Shown piece after piece: positions 1 to 11,069 of a stretch of 64,000 bases of DNA. The notes beneath the pieces are model-generated. The model did no database searches. It was not told the origin of the DNA and was given only the letters and a program-made list of their open reading frames with translations. The position numbers were made by a program, and so were the translations under genes. The stretch covers positions 62,001 through 126,000 of the forward strand of contig CAJQUW010007770.1 in the NCBI GenBank assembly GCA_907163375.1, written 5' to 3'. Every line of letters begins with the position of its first letter. Position 1 is the stretch's first letter. The DNA comes from Prostheceraeus crozeri (lineage: Eukaryota; Platyhelminthes; Polycladida; Euryleptidae).

Positions 1-1980
1 ATTCACCAGTGATACGGATCCAAGCGTCAGTGGCAGCTATCGCGCTTTGTATCCAAGGCTGATATTTAAGTCAATGCAGAATCTAAAATGCTTTCGACAA
101 AACTATTTTCACAGAGCATCCAAATACCCATATGGACTATTTCTGAGGATTTTCGCCGATTTTTCAAATTTGGCACTTATCTCGCTTTTTCTCTTCAAAT
201 TCATCATTTGTTAATCATTTCTATAAAGGCGATTGGTACACTGACTGCATCAAGCGCCCCCAATGGAAATGGAAAAATTTGAAATCATTCGAGTTCAATT
301 CCATGCGTTTTATGCGTTTTGTGCGTTCGTATGTCACTTAGATAATTATCATCATGGAGGCAAATTTTTATTTAGAACTGTGAAAAGTTTGCACCAATTT
401 CGTTGATTTCTATAACAGAGCGCCCTATTTCTTCCAATCGCGCGGAATTCAAAGGATTTAAAGTTTCATATGATTATTAGTACTAACATTCTAGATTCAT
501 ATTCTATCTGTAACTTCTTCTTGAATCTACAATGAAGATGAGCGTCGGGTTGGGTTTCACGATTTTCGAATTCTGACTGATCATGGATCGAAAAGTGTCA
601 GCAATAAAGTTCCATGTGTAAACGCACCCGTGTAAATCCATTTTATATAGCAACATTTGTCAAAAAACCGTGTCTTCCGTCTGTAAGATAGGTACGTAGT
701 TCTGTACCGATTTTAATGATTTTTTCATCTTAATCCTTAGAATCTCCTCATGATAAATTCAAATAAATCCAAAAAAATTTTATGTATGAAAAAATTAGCT
801 CAAGGCAGAAAAAGCACCAAAAAAGCCTGTCCCAAGCATAGGTAATCTATCTTGTGGAAGAAATTTCGTTGTGATCTGCTTAAATTATACACATAAAGTG
901 ATATATCATCCGATAAGTTCATGAACCGTACTTTCAACCAGACTATATTTCAAGATTGCATTCACATTTATTTGGGATTTTTCTTCAAAAAGCCTTAGTC
1001 CACCAAAAATTGTCTTCTGACCGATGCATATTTCTCAACTTAGAATTGATGTTTTTGCTTTCTTTATACGACGAAATACATCATTTGTGAGTCTAGTTGT
1101 TGCATCAAAAGGAATAAATCAACTATGGATCATCACAGTTGAGCAATTATTGTGAATTTAAAAAAAAATGTCCTGTATTCCTTCGCCCACACTTTTTGAT
1201 TTTTCTCAAAATTTCAATTTGATGCTGAAACCAGATTTTATATCCAGATCTCACGAAAACTCACAGAATTATCAAGAACCATGCTGTAATCATGCATGAA
1301 AAATTTTGTTTGAAAAGACAATGATAATCATTTTCAAAATCTCGGAAAACGGCCAAAATGTCCACCTGACTGAGATTACAAAATTACTGGTCAGGAGACA
1401 CCTGGTAATATATAGTGAAAATACAAAGCTTGCACAAATACTCATTTGGTGTGGTCACCTTGTACTATGATTTTCGAATTCAGCGTGAAATTGAACATAT
1501 ATCTAAATTTTCAAAGAAAACGAAGCTGCAAAGTTAAAATGCACGCTGTTAAAATGGATTTACCCACCCTATCACGACATTGGGTCCTATGCATTAATGT
1601 TGTTATCTATAATAGGCATCATATCGGAAGAAAAGACAAAAGCTTCAGTGGGAAGCATCGCACTTCTTCCGAGTTGCACAACTATCCGAGTACGCTAAAT
1701 CTGTTATTGTCCGCGAACATTATTTTAATACACTCAGAGACATGGAGGTAGGCGATCATGGCTAAATCCCTGTTTGAGGCTTCAACAGCCATAGTCATAG
1801 CTATCTAATAAAAATTTTGGAAGTTGGACTTCACTTAATTACTTTATCTGCAAATATTTTAGAAGCGCTTCCTTATTGCCCTCACGGACCAGAAAAAAAG
1901 CTTCACGAGCCAAAAATGGCGCGCGGGCTGCATCATGTTGTGCACACCTGCTTTACATGGTCATAAAAAATGAATACAAC
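1..1980. other. AT-rich host DNA, no gene recognised
   Basis: I see no coding region, RNA gene or clear transposon in this stretch. Open frames here are short (64 and 101 codons), have no recognisable domain and are not flanked by convincing splice sites. Confidence 0.5.
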
Positions 1981-2401
1981 ACTAGGTGACATGCCACGCG
2001 CAATTGCGAAACACCCCAAGCATCCATGGTTAAGGACATTCTATTCTTCTACCCGCGTACATACGCGCTGCACTAAGAGTCAGCCTTCACGTGATCTGAT
2101 GCTGTTATAACATGGGAAATGTTTATGAATACGCGTGGGTGAGCGTTTATAGTTTGTGCGTCGTCTACGGTTGTCTGCGTTGCCGCTTGAACCACAGATC
2201 AACCGCTAAGCATGTTCTGTCTTCCCTGAGCATGAAATTGAGGTCCAATCACATTGTTTAGCCTCTGATACATGCAGACACATAAGACGCAAAGTCTGTA
2301 TAACAGGACTGCCGACAGATGTTGCACTAATGTCATGCATAGCCACGAATATTCAGGGTCATGTGTAATTACGCGTAATTGAGCGTGGCATGTCACCTAG
2401 T
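1981..2401. mobile_element. MITE, family B, copy 1 (421 bp)
   Basis: A non-autonomous DNA element with 19-bp terminal inverted repeats: ACTAGGTGACATGCCACGC at the left end and its exact reverse complement at 2383-2401. A second copy of almost the same length lies at 32729-33145 and a fragment at 35836-35931, so this is a dispersed family. No convincing TSD was found. The open frame inside (2199-2396, minus) is not supported as a gene. Confidence 0.8.
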
Positions 2402-3373
2402 CCATCTTCATCAATCTCTCATGTCATCCATTGAATGGCTGGTCCTTAGTTTTCTGTCGATCAGCCACCAGGGACATAATGTAGCTTTTCACAGCTGTAT
2501 TTGGACTCAAAATGTAATAATTCCACAGCAGAAAAGAAATTAAAAAAAACAACGTTAGTGTGAAAGGTTTTAATAGAGAAACCTATTGTCATGAATGCTA
2601 GGTCTATAGCGGTCCAATGTCGAATATCGTGTAGATCTTCATTGCAAATTAAACGCACTTGCCATTGTTACAATGCTGAAAATAATAGAAAAGGTGTTAA
2701 TCGTTCATGTATTTTGACATCACGCGTCTATTTGTCTCCTGCTTTTCATCATACATAATACAACATCGAAAACATATTACTTTTCAAATGACAGCCTAAA
2801 TCGTTGCCGCTACCACAGACGATTTAAGCTGATGATTTCTAAAGATTATATATATAATACATGTTTTGCTTGATTAGATATTTTTTGATGGTTCTTTGAT
2901 TTTTATTTTGCTAATTTGTTGTCTGTCAATTTTGGTTTCTGTTCATTTTCTTTACACGTTTCATTGTTTATTATGTCATCGCTCAGTTTAATGCATTCAT
3001 AAAATTTTCTTTCTGTTTTTCCATACTGTTTCTTTGCGTTCTGTAAAATTGTAAATGAAAGCCATTTGATTGTGAAATACTTTATTCCTTTTCGCGACGT
3101 TTCGGACTCAACTGTGTCCATTATCAAACTAACATTAAGTGAAGTGCATGCTATAGGATATAAAATTCAAATTATATCCAAAATATGAATATTCCTGCAA
3201 AATACACAGTACAAAATTGTTGAACAAAGATATCAATGATAGATATGAGTGAATACAACAACTGTAGTTAAAAAGTTCAACGTTGACTTGAAGCAGAAAA
3301 TCATAAAATTCTTAAAAGAAAAGATATATCAAATATCTATACTATATTCAGGTAATGAGTCAACCTCTTGTCG
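2402..3373. other. Non-coding DNA with a Penelope-like end fragment near 3075-3130
   Basis: No gene is visible. Around 3075-3130 the sequence reads ACTTTATTCCTTTTCGCGACG followed by TTTCGGACTCAACTGTGTCC. ACGTTTCG-type motifs are common in Penelope-like element long repeats. With the minus-strand endonuclease remnant at 3540-4011 this suggests the decayed end of one Penelope-like copy. The association is inferred. Confidence 0.35.
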
Positions 3374-3525
3374 TGTTTATGTTGAGTTGGGAAAAACCAA
3401 GTTTTGTTTGATCAGGCAAGCCTGAAAATGATCAGCAGGTGCTGATCGAAATATATCGCGCATTTTATATTTTATATATTTTGAATATCAAACAAAACTT
3501 GGTTTTTCCCAAACTCAACATAACC
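3374..3525. repeat. Inverted repeat with ~39-bp arms
   Basis: The left arm (3374-3412) and right arm (3487-3525) are nearly perfect reverse complements, sharing the core GGGAAAAACCAAGTTTTGTTTGAT, around a ~74-nt AT-rich spacer. It lies just past the 3' end of the Penelope-like endonuclease remnant and is probably part of that element's terminal repeat. Confidence 0.7.
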
Positions 3526-3539
3526 ATGTCAAACCAAGG

Positions 3540-4011
3540 CATTTTCAAAAACTTTGTCGTGTTGGTTAAGTGATGGAGAATTGTCTTTGATCTCAATGAC
3601 TTCGGCTATTTGTAATGATGTCGTGTCAGGAAAACGGTAGAGCATTTGTGTGCTGTTGATTAACTGTCTCGGGTTGCAACTGTGTACTTCAAGGGAATGT
3701 CGTTTAATCGAACCGTTATTTTAATGATATTTACATCTGGTTGAAAGTTGGTTGGTTGCATATCCAATGTATTGAGCAGTGGATTACTTGCAAGTATTCT
3801 CTTGACAGCTGAATTGGTATACAACGTTGTGTGTTGATATTTGCTTGTCCAGTTTACTTTTTATTGCATTGCACAATTTTAGATTCTTATAGTAAATCCT
3901 GACATCAATATCTGAGTTGGACTGTTTCGGTTGAACATTGTCTTTCACAATTTTGATAATTCGCTTCTCTTCAATTGCAGAATCAAGTATATGTGATATC
4001 CAATACTCCAA
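3540..4011 (-). pseudogene. Penelope-like element GIY-YIG endonuclease remnant
   Basis: Read on the minus strand from about 4011, the frame gives NVVYQFSCQENTCK. After an in-frame stop, the same frame continues with QYIGYATNQLSTRCKYH and then a conserved-looking tail (SIKRHSLEVHSCNPRQL and onward). The VVYxFxC...YIG...L..R...H pattern is the GIY-YIG nuclease that ends Penelope-like reverse transcriptases. At least two in-frame stops and loss of the reverse transcriptase mark it as a dead 5'-truncated fragment. Identification is from motif memory; confidence is fair. Confidence 0.6.
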
Positions 4012-6294
4012 TATCTAGGATCACAATCTCTGAATTACTATAATCTATAATTGCTTCTAGGCAATTCATTTAGATCACAAGTTCAAAATAATACTTAGTT
4101 TGACACATATGAACCAAAACATCGCGAGCTTATGAAAAACAAAGAAAGTTTTAGAATTTTGAAACATAGGAATCACCTCAATGCCATTTACACTGGGAAT
4201 GCGAAGATTGATGGTGAAATGCTCCCACCTCAATAGCATTGCTTATGAAATTAGACGGCCTTATTTCTGAATTCAGGGTTTCCTTATTTAGAATTGAAGA
4301 TACATAACAACTTTCATAGAAATTCATTTGGTCTGCAATCTCACAAAAGGACCTTCCAAGATATTTTTAGATGAATTAACAATCATCTTTCCTATTGTTT
4401 AATGAATAATTCTGTCTCTTCAAACTTTGGAGCTGCTTGCGAAGATAATGACAATTATCAATATTCTTATTGTTTGACAAAATTTGAATAACGAATAATC
4501 AATCACAAAAGCTTTATAACGTAGTAATACATTTACTTAGGTTACTAATTACAGTTATTTCAATAAAAAATCATTTCCTACTAATGTTGCACTTCTCACG
4601 GGCCCAATGGGAATTTTCGCCTATAGAAGAATGTCTGTGCCAGCACAAAATACAAACAATGGGTATACCCAATATAAGTCTTTGCCAAACCTTGCTGGGA
4701 TATTTATCAAATACTATTCTAACTTCACTTAACATACTACTGACATTCCATCAAAGGCAGACTGTATTGAAAGTCACTTACATATGTTTTAAACACTTTT
4801 TGACTACGATTTTAAAAATGCTATGAAAATAGAGTGTGTAAGCATTGAGTTGCATCGCCATTTGTAAAATGGAACATTACTTGAATAGCCAACATTTCAC
4901 TCAATTCCCGAAGTTATCAGCCAACCTTTCACATCCCTATCTTAGGAATTGGATTGTTAGTTATCTATGTTATCTTTGATAGGCCTTTAAAGAAGACATG
5001 AAATGATCATTACAGACGAACAAGTGAGCATTAAGATAGAACATATGATCGGAATTCAGTCAGTAATTTGTTTAAATCAAAATAAATTTAGAAAATTGCA
5101 TGTTTGATGAGTAACTGCATGTTAAGTCGCAACTTTCCTTCAATTTAGCACAGTTAGCATGATATGTACACACGGACAGCGGTCAGCAGCAGTATAGCTT
5201 CAATACTCTTCTGATTTTTATAATATGCAGATTACTCACTTTGTTAACTCCACATTGTACACGTGCCCGTGTCAAATAGGCTTGATCGAGTGGAAATATG
5301 CTCCTTCGACATCCCAATTTGCATTCTTCCTGTGTTTTTATTTGTCTGCATGGGACACCTTTGCAAACGTTCTCTTGTTTATACTGAAATTTGAGCAATG
5401 AAATGAGATGCATGAAGCGATTTCATTCAGATGAACAGTCAAATCTGGGCAGGCTATTCAAGAGAAAGTGAACTTAAATTCACGAAATATCAAGCATATA
5501 TTTACAGGATGAAAAAATAGTAATGGGGTGAGGTTAACGCTGCAACTGCTACCAGAGAAAAGTCTGAGCTCATTTTATAGAATTTTGCACTAAGGATAAT
5601 AAATAATATTTTTCAGATAATTAATAATTACGGTTCGGTTTGCCTTCGCGGAATGAGCAATGAGTTGGAGGCATTTCATAAATCATAGCACTTTTCCAAA
5701 ATATGTCCAGAAAATACGCACAAAAATCAATCACAACATGCGAGAGTCCGCAATAAAAATCAGTAATTAACATGCAATCATGAACATTTTACACGTCGAG
5801 ATTCCGTTCACTCCTAGCTGCACGCTCATTGGTTGAGATCGTCCGCTGATTTACGCACGCGTCACTCCTTCACCAATACGGAATCAGATGTGATCAAAAT
5901 GGACTTTGGAAAACTGTTACTCAGAGAGCACACGACGACTGTACGGTGACTTTTGATATGCTAATAAGCAAAATCTAAACTACATGTACATGTGTGCCAT
6001 TTTTCAGAGTAACACGAATTTCGTCCGGGTCACTCAAAATTTCCTGGTCTTAAGTTACCAATATGAAGTCATATGATAGATATACATATGCGCTTGTATT
6101 TCACCTTGCAAATGAAATTAAAGTAGTCGAAGTGAACAAGCAAAAGAACAAATATTCATAATTTTGCAAATTTACTTTGGAATAAAGGTTAATTATTTGT
6201 CCTCCCATTGGGTCGAAGGCGAAGGCATTATGGCAGCGCATCAGAAGTGCGTAAATAGTAAGCTACTAAAAAGAGCCAGTGAATGCAAAGAATT
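4012..6294. other. Non-coding host DNA, no gene recognised
   Basis: Only short frames without recognisable domains occur here. I see no RNA gene and no clear terminal repeats. If the minus-strand metalloprotease originally ended near 6295, this is its downstream flank. Confidence 0.45.
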
Positions 6295-6333
6295 TCAAAA
6301 AAACTCCTGCAAATTATCGACAAGATAGGCAAC
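6295..6333 (-). pseudogene. Displaced 3' end of the host metalloprotease terminal exon
   Basis: On the minus strand this reads GTTGCCTA (the TSD) and then a frame encoding LVDNLQEFF and a stop at 6295. The partner half lies 21.6 kb away at 27915-27937, where the exon breaks off at the same 8-bp TSD (TAGGCAAC). Taken together, an uninterrupted last exon would have ended here. That this was coding exon rather than intron or UTR is inferred from frame continuity alone. Confidence 0.35.
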
Positions 6334-6647
6334 CACAAAATTAAATATTTTGTTTATCTGCTTCGGTTTGCTAGAAGTGTGATTAATTCGAAATCGACGG
6401 CACATCGAGGAACTTATTAAATGGGCAAAAAGGAATTCCTTATACAGTGGCGGCGCGAGGACGTTTCGTGCCCGGGGCGGGTCATTTATCAGTGCCCCCC
6501 TCCCCAATGAACCCCATTCCCAGCCGATTCTAATAAAATTATGAAGATTTAGCTACACCGATTCTTTCCTTCTTAGGGGAACGTGTACCTACTATATTTA
6601 AGCTTATAAATTAATTCATAAACATTCATAAGTAGTAAGCACATTGC

Positions 6648-6797
6648 AAATTCAAGTGCAAATTGTGAAATGCTGAGTCATCAGGCGGACGCAAGTGCAA
6701 AATGTGAAATGCTGAGTCATCAGGCTGAACGCAAGTGCAAATGGTGAAAGGCGGAGTCATCAGGCGGCTGCAAGTGCAAAATGTGAAATGCAGTGTG
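6648..6797. repeat. Subterminal 39-40-bp direct repeats, left
   Basis: Three to four imperfect units with the core GCAAGTGCAAAATGTGAAAT and then GCTGAGTCATCAGGC. TGAGTCA, the AP-1/bZIP consensus, occurs exactly at 6674-6680 and 6713-6719; a third unit has GGAGTCATCAGG. They begin 17 bp from the element tip, which suits a replication-origin or enhancer role, as NFI/Oct-1 sites do at adenovirus ends. The role is inferred. Confidence 0.75.
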
Positions 6798-6842
6798 AGG
6801 GACATGGCCAAGGATGTGTTGGGAGGAATGGGTCCGTGAGGA

Positions 6843-8350
6843 GAAAACCGCCCCCCCCCCCCCAACGACTCAACTGACTAAATTGGTCGAAAAGACCAAA
6901 GTTGTTCAGAATCATGTGAAACAAACTTCTATCAAGGTTTCAGGTTGAAATTCGTCCAAAAAATTTTTTCGAAAATTTTCACTACGGTGGTCTCGACACT
7001 TAGGATTTTTTCATGAAAAAAAAAAAAAATTTTCAAAATGTTGGAATTGAGCTCCGAGACCCATCCCATCGTGTTTGTCGTCAAAAGTTGGGTCGGTGAA
7101 GTTTCGGTGAAAAAACCGCCCCCCCCCCAACGACTCAACTGACCAAATTGGTCGAAAAGACCAAAGTTGTTCAGAATCATGTGAAACAAACTTCTATCAA
7201 GGTTTCAGGTTGAAATTCGTCCAAAAAATTTTTTCGAAAATTTTCACTACGGTGGTCTCGACACTTAGGATTTTTTCATGAAAAAAAAAAAATTTTCAAA
7301 ATGTTGGAATTGAGCTCCGAGACCCATCCCATCGTGTTTGTCGTCAAAAGTTGGGTCGGTGAAGTTTCGGTGAAAAAACCGCCCCCCCCCCAACGACTCA
7401 ACTGACTAAATTGGTCGAAAAGACCAAAGTTGTTCAGAATCATGTGAAACAAACTTCTATCAAGGTTTCAGGTTGAAATTCGTCCAAAAAATTTTTTCGA
7501 AAATTTTCACTACGGTGGTCTCGACACTTAGGATTTTTTCATGAAAAAAAAAAAAAAATTTTCAAAATGTTGGAATTGAGCTCCGAGACCCATCCCATCG
7601 TGTTTGTCGTCAAAAGTTGGGTCGGTGAAGTTTCGGTGAAAAAACCGCCCCCCCCCCCAACGACTCAACTGACCAAATTGGTCGAAAAGACCAAAGTTGT
7701 TCAGAATCATGTGAAACAAACTTCTATCAAGGTTTCAGGTTGAAATTCGTCCAAAAAATTTTTTCGAAAATTTTCACTACGGTGGTCTCGACACTTAGGA
7801 TTTTTTCATGAAAAAAAAAAAAAATTTTTTTCAAAATGTTGGAATTGAGCTCCGAGACCCATCCCATCGTGTTTGTCGTCAAAAGTTGGGTCGGTGAAGT
7901 TTCGGTGAAAAAACCGCCCCCCCCCCCCCAACGACTCAACTGACCAAATTGGTCGAAAAGACCAAAGTTGTTCAGAATCATGTGAAACAAACTTCTATCA
8001 AGGTTTCAGGTTGAAATTCGTCCAAAAAATTTTTTCGAAAATTTTCACTACGGTGGTCTCGACACTTAGGATTTTTTCATGAAAAAAAAAAAAATTTTTT
8101 TTCAAAATGTTGGAATTGAGCTCCGAGACCCATCCCATCGTGTTTGTCGTCAAAAGTTGGGTCGGTGAAGTTTCGGTGAAAAAACCGCCCCCCCCCCCCC
8201 AACGACTCAACTGACCAAATTGGTCGAAAAGACCAAAGTTGTTCAGAATCATGTGAAACAAACTTCTATCAAGGTTTCAGGTTGAAATTCGTCCAAAAAA
8301 TTTTTTCGAAAATTTTCACTACGGTGGTCTCGACACTTAGGATTTTTTCA
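6843..8350. repeat. Six-unit ~268-bp tandem array, left TIR
   Basis: Units of ~264-272 bp each contain an ACCGC poly-C tract of 9-14 C, CAACGACTCAACTGAC, a GAAATTCGTCC segment, CTACGGTGGTCTCGACACTT, and a poly-A run followed by TTTTCAAAATGTTGGAATTG. Units differ mainly in homopolymer length. The innermost unit breaks off at 8350, where GATTTTTTCA joins AGTCCAAATGTG rather than TGAAAAAA. Frames reading through the units (minus strand, starting MFHMILNNFG) repeat with the unit and are not genes. Confidence 0.9.
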
Positions 8351-8763
8351 AGTCCAAATGTGAAATGTCGCTTTTTTTTTTTTTTTGCCAACTTGGACGA
8401 TGAATTGTGGAGGATTGGAAGTGAATGAAGAGCTCGGGTTTCTTTTAGCGGCAAGACCGCACTTTGTTCTCTAGGATCTCCTCTTTTCAGATGCGTGACA
8501 GGCTCCGTTTCCAAATGAGAGCCTGTTAAAAATCGAGTTTTTGTGCATTTTCCAAGATTTTGGAACTTTTTGAAAAAACGACAGAGTTTTTTCATCTCGG
8601 CTTCTGGTCATCGTAGAGGGTCGAGGGATGTCTTAAATGAAAGGGGAGAGCGAGAAAACGTGACACTCAAAATTTGGAGTCAATCGGAGCACTAGAACCG
8701 GAGATAGACGGGTTTAAAGTTTTTGGATGATGGGTGTTACGTCATCAGCTGATCGCCACACAC

Positions 8764-8825
8764 TATATAAGCTGGGAACCGACAGAGACTTGTCATTAAG
8801 ACGAGAGCGATTGTCAGAGGTAGGT
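8764..8825 (+). promoter_or_regulatory. TIR-embedded inward promoter and splice donor, left
   Basis: TATATAA at 8764-8770 is followed by a ~50-nt segment ending CAGAG and then GTAGGT at 8820, a fair splice donor. Because it lies in the TIR the same promoter occurs inverted at the right end (23965-23971), so it can fire inward from both ends. On the left it could splice to the acceptor at 9843 just before the first gene, giving an alternative leader. Function is inferred from motifs only. Confidence 0.5.
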
Positions 8826-9524
8826 CGTCTCTCTGAGCTCCGATGATAGCTTCGGACATTCCAAATCCCCGGTTTCTGTAAGAAACCGACTTAGAAAATT
8901 TCATTGCTGAACTCAGCTAAGGCGTCAGACTTAGAGGTTCGCCAGGAGATGGCCTTCGTCTCCAGGCCATAAAAGACTCCAAAACTTTAAAGGCTTGTAA
9001 CTTTGCTTCTACAAGTCCGTTTGACTTGATTCAAAAAAGGTTCGGTTGCTATTGACCTGCTTTAAGTGATAGACTACTTATAAAATGTTGTAAGTAGTGC
9101 TAAAAAGTTGAAAAATTTAAATTCACTAGTTTTGGAGGTTTTCTGGGGTTTTCGACCCTGCTGAATTCAACTAAGACATTTACAAAGTTGTCAGAGGCGA
9201 GCTTCGGCTCGAGACTTGTTTCCTGATGTAAATAACTCCACCGATTTTCATGTCAAAATCGGGGCCCGGATACCAACACAGTGACATGACGCACGCTCTG
9301 TCCGCTCGAGGTTGGATTTGTGGGTCGAGGTCTTGGAGTTGGGATAAGATCCCCTCTGAGAAATGCCTGTGACGGATTCATCAGCTTAACTTGTCTTTCC
9401 TCTAAGCGAAGTTGTCTTTGTGATAGCACTGGGCGACTATCGATTCTGTCTTTGTATAGCATGGGCCTTCACGACTGATAGCCCAGTAACTGTCGATGTG
9501 TTGTCCAAATTTGGTAAAAGCGTC

Positions 9525-9595
9525 GTTGTCAAGTTAAAAGCATGACTAAATTTAGAAAGACCAAGGCAAGGCTTTGTGTCGGGAGGGTATATAAG
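9525..9595 (+). promoter_or_regulatory. Left end-cassette promoter
   Basis: GTTGTCAAGTTAAAAGCATG (9525-9544) is repeated exactly, inverted, at 23067-23086. In both places it stands 43 nt from a TATA box (TATATAAG at 9588-9595; TATATAAA at 23016-23023, minus). Identical sequence and spacing beyond the end of the TIR imply a shared, selected upstream element for the two end-proximal genes. Confidence 0.7.
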
Positions 9596-9645
9596 TCACT
9601 GCTTCTCTCTAGGCTTCACTCCTGTTTCAAGTTGTAAGACGAACG

Positions 9646-9843
9646 GTGAGTGCTCTGTCGAAGTTTGCTATCAAACTTTGAAATATTTAGAACTTAGGAT
9701 TATTCTGTCTTAATGCAGATACAGTAATAGCTTCACATAAACGTTTTTATCAAGCTGTGACTTTAGATGAGATCCTTTAACGATCTCCTCTTATGAGCAC
9801 TAAAATGTGTCTCAATTTAACACATTATTTCTTCTCTTTTCAG
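9646..9843 (+). other. Probable 5'-UTR intron of the left-end gene
   Basis: The donor is GTGAGT at 9646, following GACGAACG. The acceptor is a pyrimidine-rich tract, TTATTTCTTCTCTTTTCAG, ending at 9843. The start ATG follows at 9851. The intron would be 198 nt and the untranslated first exon ~30 nt, counted from a start ~30 nt after the TATA box at 9588. Confidence 0.6.
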
Positions 9844-9911
9844 TTTGAAAATGACGAAGGAATGCAATAAAAAATTACAAATTTTTAAGTGTAGTTGCGG
9901 CATGCCCTTCC

Positions 9912-10781
9912 GCGGTGACCGTTTCAGGCGCCACGTCTTGGCGAGAGTGACGAAGGGTGAGATGAAGCATGATGATGTGTTGATGGTGATGTATTGTGTG
10001 TGGTGTGATGTTCGTTGTAGTGCGTATGATGTCGAGTTTGTGAAGGCTCATGCCAATTGTCCTCTGCGTGTGATTGGGAAGGAAATGATGAGTCAAGTGT
10101 TGAGTGGTGAGCGGGGGAGCGCATTTGTTCAAGGCGAACCAGTACGTTCCCCAGTCGTGAATGTGGATTTGGATGATGATGAAGTGGCGAGTAAAGTAAA
10201 GAGGAAGTTGATTGTCGAGAGTGATGATGATGATGACGATGAGGCTATGGAGAGCGTTGTAACGAAGAAGGGGTGTGTTGAGAGGTTGAGTGATGATGTT
10301 GAGCTTGAGCGAGCTGTCGCGTCGATTGAGCCACTGGCAAAGCCACGGGCTCAATCGTCGCCGAGAGATGAGCGTGTGATGCCTAATTGTGTTGTGAGAG
10401 TGAGTCAGTCGAGTGTGCCGAGTAAAGTGGTGTTGACGAAGAATGATGCGCTGGCGTATGGGAATGTGAGGAATGAGTGTGACAGGTTGCAGGGAAAGTT
10501 GAATGCTGCAAAGTGTACGTTGAAAGAAGTGACTGTGGAAAGGGATCGCTTGAAGAGAGAGAGTCGGAGGACTTTGCGAGTGTGAAGAGAGAGTTGTTTG
10601 AGGCGAGGCAGAAGTTGGTGAATGAGAGAAAGTTGAGGGAGACGCTTGAGTCGAAGTTGGAGAGTTGTGAGAAGTCGGTCTGTCGAGAGCGTGAGTTGAA
10701 GGAAGAGGCGATGGAACGAGTGAGAGTGTTGGAGCGTCAGTTGAGTATGCAGTCGGAAGTGTCGCCTGAAACGGTCACCGC
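9912..10781. repeat. Perfect 19-bp inverted repeat inside the left-end gene
   Basis: GCGGTGACCGTTTCAGGCG at 9912-9930 has its exact reverse complement at 10763-10781; the match extends to 22 of 23 bp (9912-9934 with 10759-10781). The left arm encodes GDRFRRH on the plus strand within the zinc-finger region. The right arm encodes GDRFRRH on the minus strand. The enclosed segment is 832 bp. Confidence 0.9.
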
Positions 10782-10951
10782 CCTTCACATTCCTGTGGTG
10801 GGCTATGTCCCGGAGCGGCCATTAATTTATGGAGATGTGACTCCTGATACTTCACAAGAATGTTTTAACTGCACGGATGTCCGATGTTATCACATCAAAA
10901 TACATCACAAGGAGGACATCCGTGTAGATTATAGGAAGCCGCACAAATTTC

Positions 10952-11015
10952 GTAAGTATTATGACTGGAACATAACATTGTACCATCTTTCTCATTCTTA
11001 CTTCTTTCATTGCAG
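10952..11015 (+). other. 64-nt intron in the left-end gene
   Basis: GTAAGTATTATG at 10952 is a near-consensus donor, and a pyrimidine-rich TTCTTACTTCTTTCATTGCAG ends at 11015. The length is not a multiple of three. Joining the exons ends the protein after six more codons, so the long frame that reads through to 11229 is probably intron and 3' UTR, not protein. Confidence 0.7.
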
Positions 11016-11069
11016 GCCAACTGAAAAAGTCATAAGCCCACCACATCCCACGTCCCGAGAACGACCCAT

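Larger units (their letters stand above)
6631..9491. repeat. Left terminal inverted repeat (2,861 bp)
   Basis: This is the reverse complement of 23255-26989; the match runs to CAGTAACT at 9484-9491. Order from the tip: 39-40-bp repeats with TGAGTCA sites, six ~268-bp tandem units, then a single-copy part (8351-9491) with an inward promoter. The two TIRs differ by a ~12-bp indel near 8870 and mainly by the expanded poly-G tract on the right. A 69-codon frame at 9253-9462 (minus), repeated at 23284-23493 (plus), points outward; I do not treat it as a gene without other support. Confidence 0.92.
9851..11033 (+). pseudogene. Left-end gene: zinc-finger/coiled-coil protein, frame disrupted
   Basis: I do not recognise a named family. 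The first frame starts at ATG 9851 (an in-frame TTG lies at 9845). It encodes a Cys/His-rich N-terminus (CSCGMPF, CVWC, HANC; zinc-finger-like), an acidic Ser/Asp stretch and then a Glu/Lys/Arg-rich coiled coil, and stops at 10585. The coiled coil continues without a break in character in another frame from ~10560 to ~10760. The switch falls in an AG dinucleotide run at about 10552-10562, so a 2-bp repeat expansion, or slippage, is the likely cause. The second part ends in a CxxC/CxH-rich segment and a 64-nt intron (GTAAGT 10952 to CAG 11015). Splicing would place the stop at 11031-11033. Base use is strikingly G-rich, unlike the AT-rich structural genes. It may be a nuclear regulator, but that is a guess. 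Confidence 0.6.

Noticed and set aside
6932-8261. Repeated 85-87-codon minus-strand frames in the left TIR
   Set aside because: They follow the ~268-bp unit exactly and vary only with homopolymer length; no sign of a protein.
9875-10354. 159-codon minus-strand frame opposite the left-end gene
   Set aside because: Antisense shadow of a G-rich, stop-poor coding sequence; the plus strand has the TATA box, introns and domain-like sequence.
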